Below are positions 1 through 6,257 of a stretch of DNA of 64,000 nucleotides, one piece after another. The translations under genes and the position numbers were made by a program. A model generated the notes under the pieces. It made no database searches, was not told where the DNA came from, and saw only the letters and a program-made list of their open reading frames with translations. Location: the NCBI RefSeq assembly GCF_014138625.1, contig NZ_JACJHY010000010.1:1-64000 (forward strand), written 5' to 3'. How positions within the stretch are numbered: the first letter of the stretch is position 1; each line of letters starts with the position of its first letter. The stretch is from Aminobacter ciceronei (lineage in GTDB: Bacteria > Pseudomonadota > Alphaproteobacteria > Rhizobiales > Rhizobiaceae).

Positions 1-42
1 CTCTCCTTCCACGGCATCAACACCTCCGGCCAAAAGCCAAAA

Positions 43-89
43 GTGTTACCCATGTGTCCGGTACGAAACGTCACCTATGTCTCGGGTCG
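43..89. repeat. Two imperfect tandem copies of a ~22-base motif, insertion-sequence-end-like
   Basis: The motif tgttacccatgtgtccggta near base 45 is followed by a diverged second copy, acgtcacctatgtctcgggt, starting near 68. From memory, similar double motifs sit next to IS481/IS3-type transposase genes in rhizobia, so this may be the outer end of an element lying left of the window. No transposase is visible here. Apart from this, bases 1-322 hold no reading frame that I can support. Confidence 0.25.
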
Positions 90-322
90 CTCATTGTCTC
101 ACGCCGGTTTGCTTCGCTGACGGCTCCGATGGGGCGCGATGCCAGCTCGGGCTCGCGAACCCCGCGGGTTCGAAATGTCTTCGCGACGCTAGGCCGTTAA
201 CGGTAGGTGCGCGAGATACCCCCTATTCATAGAGGATAGCTGCACGAGGTCGTGCGGGCTTGATCCGGGCGGGCATCGCAGGATTGTGACCTGTTGCGGG
301 GCGCCTCGCAATGCATACCCGC

Positions 323-805
323 CTACTGGACGCTGCTCTGGTCGCAGTTTGCTTCCGCCCCGAAATACAAGTCGATCTGGCGCAGCATGAAGGCCCAGCC
401 AGCCGCTGTCTGCTTCGCCCATTCGGCCCAGCGCTCGTCCATACTGTGCACGATGGTCGCTCGGCATCCGTTGTCGAGAGGTTCGATTGTCAGGGTGACG
501 AGGGAGTTGTTCTCCTGTTCTTCCTCCTCCGAGGTGAACCATGTGAAGACAAGCTTCCGGGGGCGATCGATTTCGAGGTAGTAGCCCCAATGGACTGCCT
601 CGCCGTCTTCCCGCATATCTGAAAAGGTGAACTTGCCGCCGACTCGCGCGTCGATCTCGACCCTACGAATATCGAATGAGGGCATTCCCGGAACAGGTTG
701 CGCCGCCCAGGACCGCATTTTTACCGGATCAAGCCATGCATCGAATACGCGCTCGGCAGACGCCTTGAACTCATGGCGCGTCTTCGCTTCAATGGTTCTA
801 GACAC
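323..805 (-). CDS. AHSA1/SRPBCC-family protein
   Basis: A 160-residue protein of the START-like SRPBCC fold, in the AHSA1 (activator of Hsp90 ATPase homologue 1-like) branch. It opens with the family's usual beta strand and helix (TRHEFKASAERVFDAWLDP), and has a central WGYYLEID strand and a C-terminal helix around WAEWAKQTAAGW. These proteins form a hydrophobic ligand cavity; the ligand is unknown. I start it at the GTG at 805 because aaggag lies about 7 bases upstream. The ATG at 835 would overlap the upstream gene further and has no such site. The GTG overlaps the end of the ArsR gene by 8 bases, so the two are translationally coupled. ArsR plus AHSA1 is a very common bacterial pair, and the regulator probably controls this gene. 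Confidence 0.88.
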   Translation of the reverse strand: MSRTIEAKTRHEFKASAERVFDAWLDPVKMRSWAAQPVPGMPSFDIRRVEIDARVGGKFTFSDMREDGEAVHWGYYLEIDRPRKLVFTWFTSEEEEQENNSLVTLTIEPLDNGCRATIVHSMDERWAEWAKQTAAGWAFMLRQIDLYFGAEANCDQSSVQ

Positions 806-1172
806 GCTTCTTCTCCTTGCGAGGTGGTATCTCACTCGCCGTATCTTCGGCCGTCAAAAGATCGTCGATGGCTTGAAGCCGGCTCGCCCAGAAGGCTTGC
901 TGAGCCGCGATCCATTGTTGAACCTCAGAGAGCGGCTCGGGGCGGAAGCGAAGTATGTGCTCACGCCCGGACACATTCCGCTCGATGAGCCTCGCTCGCT
1001 CCAAGAGACGGATGTGCTTGCTCACCGAGTTCAGCGAGATTGAAAACTCGGCGGCAACATCGGTGACGCGGGATTCTGAGGCCCCCAATCGCTGCAATAT
1101 GCGCCGCCGAACAGGATCGGCGAGCGCCATTAGCGTCCTGTCCAGGTAAGCCGATGGTCCTTCGTAGCGCAT
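798..1172 (-). CDS. ArsR-family winged-helix transcriptional repressor
   Basis: A 124-residue DNA-binding protein. A winged helix-turn-helix covers roughly residues 12-80: the family opening ALADPVRRRILQRL, the recognition region FSISLNSVSKHIRLLERARL, and the wing ERNVSGREHILRF. There is no cysteine cluster of the ArsR/SmtB metal-sensing type, so this belongs to the metal-independent branch usually paired with AHSA1 proteins. It overlaps the downstream AHSA1 gene by 8 bases. The sequence aaagga upstream of the ATG at 1172 is a good ribosome site, and it lies inside a perfect inverted repeat that probably serves as its own operator, implying autoregulation. The signal sensed cannot be read from the sequence. 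Confidence 0.92.
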   Translation of the reverse strand: MRYEGPSAYLDRTLMALADPVRRRILQRLGASESRVTDVAAEFSISLNSVSKHIRLLERARLIERNVSGREHILRFRPEPLSEVQQWIAAQQAFWASRLQAIDDLLTAEDTASEIPPRKEKKRV

Positions 1173-1198
1173 AATTCATCCTTTTGGGTGAATTATGC
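1169..1198 (-). promoter_or_regulatory. Inverted repeat, probable ArsR operator over the start codon and ribosome site
   Basis: The arms gcataattca (1169-1178) and tgaattatgc (1189-1198) are perfect reverse complements around a 10-base centre. The left arm contains the ATG of the ArsR gene, and the centre contains its ribosome-binding site. A dyad of this size just ahead of an ArsR-type gene is typical of its own operator. It could also fold in the mRNA and hide the start site. Confidence 0.6.
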
Positions 1199-1504
1199 GG
1201 ACGCTGTCCCCGCTTTGTCAAGCGCGCGGAGCGCCTAACCAAGCGGCGCTCGTGCCGAGTGGAGGAACGTAGTTCTCTGCTTCATCGGCTACGGTCCGCC
1301 ACGGGGCTTATCCCGAAACATCGCTATTGTTAGGCTAGATGCCAGCAAGGCACGCCGGTCAGTTTCCGAAGTGGTCCTTAACCCTCCCTTAGCCATAACA
1401 CTTCGTAACTGTGGCCTCTCGGTCAAAGTGCCCCCTCGCCGCGCGTATTACGTAGATATGGCAGTAAGGTTCAAATCCTTGGAAAGACTTTCGGCTGGGT
1501 ACGC

Positions 1505-2296
1505 ATGCTAGACAGACTGAATGCAATAACACAGCGCCGGTGGGGCCAGGTCGCGCTTCTGACCCTGGCTGGTGCGCTTTTGTTCGTAATCGTCGGACTG
1601 GGCTTCCGTGTCCTTGTCTTTGCCGGCGTGGATGCTGAAATTCTCTGGCGTGACGCGGTCAACGCTTTTGTCTTGCCACTGCTGTTCATCGCCCCCCTGC
1701 TTGTGCTGCTGGGCCTGAGCCTGACCGAAAACGCCTCGCTGAAGCAAAAATACGCCCAGGAGCTGGCGCATGACAGCCTAACGTCATGCCTCACCGGCCC
1801 GTTGTTCACCGCGGCAATCGACGTCATTGCAACGAGCTCTGCGACAGAGCGGCGGCCGGGCGCGCTGCTGGTGATCGACATGGATCATCTCAGACGCCTC
1901 AACGAGCAGATCGGCTATGCCGCCGGCAACCAGGCGCTCAGCGCGATCGCCGCAATCATCCGTGCTTCGGTGCGAAGCGGCGATCTTGTCGGGCGCATCG
2001 GCGGTGACGAATTCTCCGTCTACCTGCCCGGAGCGACCAAGGCGAATGCCGAGAAAGTTGCCGAGCGTATCCGCAATGCGGTTGCCGAGGCGAGTTTCGA
2101 ACCCGTTGCCGGCGGTTTGACCTGGCCCTTGACCGTCAGTGTCGGCGCCGTGCTGTTTGAAACCGACGCGACCGCCGACGAGCTGCTGCTCACTGCCGAT
2201 CGCCAGATGCAGGCGGCGAAGGAGAAGGGACGCAACCGCATCGAATACGCCCACCTCCGGCAAGGCTCCTCGCCTTCCCGCCCTTCGCTCCACTGA
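1505..2296 (+). CDS. Membrane-anchored GGDEF diguanylate cyclase
   Basis: A 263-residue protein with two predicted membrane helices (about residues 15-38 and 53-73), a short linker, and one GGDEF domain (about 85-250). The active-site signature GGDEF is intact at 166-170. A product-inhibition I-site RSGD lies at 157-160, exactly five residues before it. An active enzyme would make cyclic di-GMP from two GTP at the inner membrane and be feedback-inhibited. There is almost no periplasmic sensor: the two helices are separated by only about 14 residues, so the input must be membrane-borne or through a partner. The gene stands alone, after about 330 bases without a gene (1173-1504). Confidence 0.9.
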   Translation: MLDRLNAITQRRWGQVALLTLAGALLFVIVGLGFRVLVFAGVDAEILWRDAVNAFVLPLLFIAPLLVLLGLSLTENASLKQKYAQELAHDSLTSCLTGPLFTAAIDVIATSSATERRPGALLVIDMDHLRRLNEQIGYAAGNQALSAIAAIIRASVRSGDLVGRIGGDEFSVYLPGATKANAEKVAERIRNAVAEASFEPVAGGLTWPLTVSVGAVLFETDATADELLLTADRQMQAAKEKGRNRIEYAHLRQGSSPSRPSLH

Positions 2297-2520
2297 AGCG
2301 GTACGGTCTCTCATAAGGCGACCGCCAGCCCTTCGGAACAGGCGCCGGCTCTAAACATCAACTCGTTCTGCCGGATTTCCCTTCGTTCTGCGACAGTGCA
2401 AGGCGTATCGCGCAGAGCCACCTTGCCATGCACAGCGCCCCGGCCTCGCATTTTTGACGAAATCGCGAGACTACATCCGCCCTGTCGGCGCCCAGGGTGA
2501 CAATCATTCCGAGGACAATC

Positions 2521-2799
2521 ATGCCCAGATCGACTGCATCAGTCGCCACCGAACACGCCAGCCGCTATTTGCAGCAGCTCTGCAAGCACTGGAGCCACAA
2601 GTTTTCAGTCGACTTTTCACCTGCTGAAGGCCGCATCGACCTTGGCGAAGGACGTGTTGTCGACCTGCGCGCCGACGACCATATGCTGACGGTCAATGTC
2701 GAGGCCGAAGACCTGCCCCGCATGGAACAGGTCGTTGTCGACCATATCGTGCGTTTCGCCTTCCGCGAGGAACTGAAATTCGAGTGGCGCCCGGCCTGA
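2521..2799 (+). CDS. DUF2218 domain-containing protein
   Basis: A 92-residue soluble protein matching the DUF2218 family over its whole length, with the family's YLQQLCKHWSHKF block near the start and a C-terminal FAFREELKFEW block. I chose the ATG at 2521 because gagga lies at proper distance upstream and the family normally begins right before the STA(S/T)V segment; an in-frame ATG at 2497 lacks this. Members are often encoded near siderophore or iron-transport genes, but no such genes are here and the molecular role is unknown. The gene faces the end-joining operon convergently. The 224 bases before it (2297-2520) hold nothing that I recognise. Confidence 0.85.
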   Translation: MPRSTASVATEHASRYLQQLCKHWSHKFSVDFSPAEGRIDLGEGRVVDLRADDHMLTVNVEAEDLPRMEQVVVDHIVRFAFREELKFEWRPA

Positions 2800-2827
2800 G
2801 CGATAGAGCAATCCATCCACCGGTCAT

Positions 2828-2852
2828 GAGGTAGCCGCAAGCCGGCTACCTC
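2828..2852. terminator. Hairpin between convergent genes
   Basis: The arms gaggtagccg (2828-2837) and cggctacctc (2843-2852) pair perfectly around a 5-base loop. The hairpin sits between the convergent DUF2218 and xthA genes and overlaps the xthA stop codon. Neither strand has a clean T run, so termination is inferred from position and stem strength. Confidence 0.5.
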
Positions 2853-3616
2853 GTGCTGATCCAAACCGGGGCATGGTCGCTCGCGTCTTCGCGGCCGCGT
2901 ATATCGCGATCGACGCCAGTCCCAGTCAGGCGCCTGGCCATCTTCTTGCTGAGCAGCAGATGATCGAGCCGCAGGCCGGCGTCGCGCGGCCAACGGTTTC
3001 GCCTGTAGTCCCAGAAGGTGTAGACCACCTCGGCGGGAAAGGCTTTGCGAATGGCATCGGTCCAGCCCTGATCGAGCAATTGCCTGAAGGCGGTACGGCT
3101 CTCGGGCTGGACGAGAGCGTTGTCGTCGTAAGATTTGGTTGCGTAGACGTCGCGGGGCTCGGGCGCGACGTTGAAGTCGCCCGCAAGCACCGCCGGAACA
3201 TCGGCCGCAAGCAGCGTTGCCGCATGGGCGTTGAGCCTGCTGTGCCAGGCCAGCTTGTAATCGAATTTGGGCCCCGGTTGTGGATTGCCGTTCGGCGCAT
3301 AGAGCGAAGCGATCAGCACGCCGTTGACCGCAGCCTCGATATAGCGGGCCTGGCGGTCGTCGGGGTCGCCGGGCAGCTCCCAGCGTGTCACGACCGGCTC
3401 CGCATCGCGGGCGAGGATCGCCACGCCGTTCCAGGTCGACTGTCCCCGCCAGACCGCGCCATAACCCGCCGCCTCGATGGCCGAACGCGGCAGCTGTGTG
3501 TCCGCCGCCTTCAGCTCCTGCAGGCATACGATATCGGGTTTTGCTTCCTTCAACCAAGCCAGCAGGTTTTCGAGCCTGCGGTTGACGTTGTTGACGTTGA
3601 AGGTGGCGATCTTCAT
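2846..3616 (-). CDS. xthA: Exodeoxyribonuclease III (AP endonuclease)
   Basis: A 256-residue enzyme of the exonuclease-endonuclease-phosphatase fold. It shows the ordered ExoIII motifs: MKIATFNVNNVNRR at the start, LQELK with the metal-binding glutamate near residue 34, the GDFN motif in the middle, and the C-terminal SDHAPVW with catalytic Asp-His. The family cleaves 5' to abasic sites and trims 3' ends of double-stranded DNA, leaving 3'-OH. It is the last gene of the end-joining operon, 4 bases after the alpha/beta hydrolase gene. 3'-end cleaning fits well with LigD/Ku repair. Length is normal for the family. Confidence 0.95.
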   Translation of the reverse strand: MKIATFNVNNVNRRLENLLAWLKEAKPDIVCLQELKAADTQLPRSAIEAAGYGAVWRGQSTWNGVAILARDAEPVVTRWELPGDPDDRQARYIEAAVNGVLIASLYAPNGNPQPGPKFDYKLAWHSRLNAHAATLLAADVPAVLAGDFNVAPEPRDVYATKSYDDNALVQPESRTAFRQLLDQGWTDAIRKAFPAEVVYTFWDYRRNRWPRDAGLRLDHLLLSKKMARRLTGTGVDRDIRGREDASDHAPVWISTR

Positions 3617-3620
3617 TCGG

Positions 3621-4259
3621 TCAGGTCAGCCGGGCCGACCAGCCGGCGACCGCTTCGCCCAGCATTTTCAGGTGATCCGCGGCGGAAAAGCCGGAAATGC
3701 TCTTGCGCGGTTTGAGATCGTGGTCGCCATCCTCGAGCCACAGCAGCTCGATGCGCTCAGACAGCTCATAGCCGGGAACTTCCTCGACCGTTCCGAACTC
3801 GTCGCGTGTGCCCTGAACGATCAGCGTCGGCGTCTTCAGTGCCGCAAGATGTCTGGTGCGCAACTGCGTCGGCTTGGCCGGAGGGTGGAACGGATAGCCA
3901 AGGCACAGGAGCCCGACGATCTTGCCCGACGCAAACAATTCGTCGGCGACCATGCTGGCGACACGCCCGCCCATCGACTTGCCGCCGATGACAAGCGGTC
4001 CCTTGGCGGCCAGTTGGTCAACGGCTGCCTTGTATTCGGGGTTCAGCGTTTCCGCCCTTGGCGGTGGCTTCCGTGCGCCTTCGCTCCGCCGCGCCGCCAT
4101 GTAGCCGAATTCGAAGCGCGCCACGCGAAAGCCGACCTTGGCAAGCGCGCTGGCAGCGGCCGTCATCGACGCCGAGTCCATCGGCGCGCCCGCGCCGTGA
4201 GCCAGAAGCACGGTGACGGCAGCGTCTTCCGGCCCGTCGAAAAGAAAATGCAATGCCAT
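3621..4259 (-). CDS. Small alpha/beta-hydrolase fold protein
   Basis: A 212-residue protein with the compact alpha/beta-hydrolase layout. It has an early HGAGAPMDS oxyanion-loop segment, a nucleophile elbow GKSMG with serine as likely nucleophile, and a late GDHDLKP segment carrying the probable catalytic histidine. It resembles the predicted-hydrolase group COG3571. The substrate cannot be deduced. Its ATG directly abuts the stop codon of the TPR gene (TAGATG), so it is translated with the end-joining operon. Any link to DNA repair is only by position. Confidence 0.8.
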   Translation of the reverse strand: MALHFLFDGPEDAAVTVLLAHGAGAPMDSASMTAAASALAKVGFRVARFEFGYMAARRSEGARKPPPRAETLNPEYKAAVDQLAAKGPLVIGGKSMGGRVASMVADELFASGKIVGLLCLGYPFHPPAKPTQLRTRHLAALKTPTLIVQGTRDEFGTVEEVPGYELSERIELLWLEDGDHDLKPRKSISGFSAADHLKMLGEAVAGWSARLT

Positions 4260-5348
4260 CTAGCTTGCCGTCCGTTCCCTGAGATGCAGATCGGCATATT
4301 GGATGCCCTTGGCGGCGGTCTTGGCCCATTCCGACGTGCCGTCGAGCTCAAGATAAAGCGACCACCAGCGCCTGGCTTCGGCCAGGTCGCCGGCCTCGTA
4401 TTCGAGGTTGGCGAGGTTGAACATCGCATCGGCGTAGGTCGGGTCGAGCGCCACCGCCTTTTTGAGGTGGCGCCGTGCGGTGTGCACCTTGCCTTCGGCG
4501 GCAAACAGCCCGCCGAGGTTGAACCAGGCTTCGACGAATTTCGGGTCGAGCTTGATCGCCCGGAGATAGGTCTGCATCGCCTCCTGGCTGTTGCCGGCCG
4601 CGCGCAGGCAGTTGGCGCGGTTGAATGCCGCGACGCTGTCGCTCGGATCGGCGGCAAGGCAGCGTGCGTAGAGCGCCGCCGCCTCGGCATAAGAACCACC
4701 CTCCTCCGCCTGTTCGGCGAGCGCGAACATATCCTCGAGTTCGGCATCGCCTGGGCGTCCCAGCGGCAACAGCCGCTGGCCGTCCAGTTCGGCCAAGTCT
4801 TCACCAAGACGGGCATAGATCGAGTCCTTGCCGTCGGCATGCAACGACAACGCGCTGAGCGACGCGACGGCACCCGAACGGCGTACCGACCTGGCAATGG
4901 CGCTCCAGGTTGCACCGCTGGCCAAAAGCCCGGCATATTTCCGGGCCAGGATCAGGTCGCGAAACGCATAGGGCTCGCTGTCGCCTTCGAAGGCGTCGAA
5001 CAGCGACAGGAAGTCGAAGGCGTGCGGCTCGATGCGCGACTGCTCGATCAGCGACTGTCGGGTCATCTCCGCGCCATCTGCCCGATCGAGCAGGTCAAGC
5101 GCGCGGAGGAAGCCATTTTCGCTGAGCACCGGTCGACCGGAGGCAAGCGCGGCGTCGAGCCGCGCCTCCAACTGCGCCTCGTCAAGCTTGGCGAGCAACA
5201 TACGTCCGACCACGACATGCGTCGTCCGCCGCGTCACGCCATGCTGCAGTTCACCGCCCTGTCGAGCGACCTCGCGCACGGCAAGCCGCCTGGGAAAGGC
5301 GGCAAGCGCACCGACCAGGCCAAAGATCCTGCCCGAAAGTGCCGTCAC
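4260..5348 (-). CDS. BRCT-like and TPR-repeat protein of the Ku/LigD operon
   Basis: A 362-residue protein beginning with GTG, whose GTGA overlaps the ku stop codon. Residues about 5-90 look like a BRCT domain: FGLVGALAAFP at the start, a GGELQHGVTRRTTHVVVG core typical of BRCT, and VLSENGFLRAL at the end. A helical middle part (about 95-165) resembles a MerR-like helix-turn-helix. At least four TPR units follow (about 190-345), including AAFNRANCLRAAGN and AWFNLGGLFAAEGK. BRCT and TPR are protein-binding modules, so an adaptor role among the repair proteins is inferred. BRCT occurs elsewhere in DNA-repair proteins, mainly in NAD-dependent ligases. I do not know a named family. Confidence 0.75.
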   Translation of the reverse strand: MTALSGRIFGLVGALAAFPRRLAVREVARQGGELQHGVTRRTTHVVVGRMLLAKLDEAQLEARLDAALASGRPVLSENGFLRALDLLDRADGAEMTRQSLIEQSRIEPHAFDFLSLFDAFEGDSEPYAFRDLILARKYAGLLASGATWSAIARSVRRSGAVASLSALSLHADGKDSIYARLGEDLAELDGQRLLPLGRPGDAELEDMFALAEQAEEGGSYAEAAALYARCLAADPSDSVAAFNRANCLRAAGNSQEAMQTYLRAIKLDPKFVEAWFNLGGLFAAEGKVHTARRHLKKAVALDPTYADAMFNLANLEYEAGDLAEARRWWSLYLELDGTSEWAKTAAKGIQYADLHLRERTAS

Positions 5349-6217
5349 TTCTTGCCTTTCGCTGCCTTGCCGCTGCCAGCGGCCGCAAGTTTGGCTGCGG
5401 GCTTCTCTGCCGGTTCGGCCTTGGTCTTGCTCTTGGCCGGCGGTTTGGCCTGGCCGAGGCTGGCTTTCAGCGCATCCATCAGGTTGATGACGTTGCCACG
5501 CTCTGGAGCCGCCGCGATGATCGGCTTGTGACCCTTCAGCTTCTCCTTGATCATCTTCATCAAGGCGATCTCGTAGCGGTCCTCGTAGTTTTTCGGATCG
5601 AATGTCGTCAGCTTCTGCTTTATCAGCGCTTCGGCCAACTCCAACATTTCCGGGTCCGGGTTGCCAGCGGGAATGTTGCCGAAATATTCAGACGTGCCAC
5701 GCACTTCGCTCGGATTGCGCAAGGTGCAGACGAACATGCCGTTCTCACGTGCGCCGATCGTCACCACGCGCTCACGGCTGGACAGGACCAGGCGGGCGAT
5801 GGCGAGCTTGCCCGATTTGCGCAAGGCCTCGCGCAGCACGGCGAAGGTCTCCTCGGCCATTGCGCCGTCCGGGGCAAGATAATAGGGCGCGTCCTGATAG
5901 ATCACGTCGACGGAGTCTTTATCGACGAAGGCTTCGATGTTCATCGTGTGATTGGATTCAATCTTGACGCTGTCGATGTCAGCTTCGTCGATGATGATGT
6001 ATTTCTTGTCTTCGTATTCGTAGCCTTTGACGAGGTCGGAGCGTTCGACGAGACCGAGTTCCGGATCGACGGGCTTCATGTTGATGCGGTTGTGCGTGTC
6101 TTTGTGCAGCTGATTGAAGCTGATGCGCTCGCTCGTGCTGGTCGCCGGGTACAGCCGCACCGGGCAGCTGACCAGACTGAGTTTCAGATACCCCTTCCAA
6201 CTTGCCCTTGGTGCCAT
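5345..6217 (-). CDS. ku: Ku protein, non-homologous end joining
   Basis: A 290-residue bacterial Ku homologue. It forms a homodimeric ring on double-strand DNA ends and recruits LigD. It begins with the family opening APRASWKGYLKLSLVSCPV, has the central FNQLHKDTHNRI segment, and carries the beta-barrel core through to about residue 250. The C-terminal 40 residues are a lysine/alanine-rich tail (about 250-290) of the kind that binds DNA and LigD in other bacteria. It lies 40 bases after ligD and overlaps the BRCT/TPR gene by 4 bases. A full-length Ku next to full-length LigD indicates a working end-joining system. Confidence 0.97.
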   Translation of the reverse strand: MAPRASWKGYLKLSLVSCPVRLYPATSTSERISFNQLHKDTHNRINMKPVDPELGLVERSDLVKGYEYEDKKYIIIDEADIDSVKIESNHTMNIEAFVDKDSVDVIYQDAPYYLAPDGAMAEETFAVLREALRKSGKLAIARLVLSSRERVVTIGARENGMFVCTLRNPSEVRGTSEYFGNIPAGNPDPEMLELAEALIKQKLTTFDPKNYEDRYEIALMKMIKEKLKGHKPIIAAAPERGNVINLMDALKASLGQAKPPAKSKTKAEPAEKPAAKLAAAGSGKAAKGKK

Positions 6218-6257
6218 GCTTGTCTCCTACGCGACACAACTCAAGACATACTCGTGG

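Noticed and set aside
1464-1484. tRNA-like T-arm (ggttcaaatcc with aagg/cctt flanks)
   Set aside because: No matching acceptor, D or anticodon arms could be built upstream; it is a chance T-loop motif.
3477-5531. Long open frame on the plus strand opposite the hydrolase and TPR genes
   Set aside because: GC-rich shadow frame; the minus-strand genes have clear family motifs, while this frame reads as arginine/glycine-rich nonsense.
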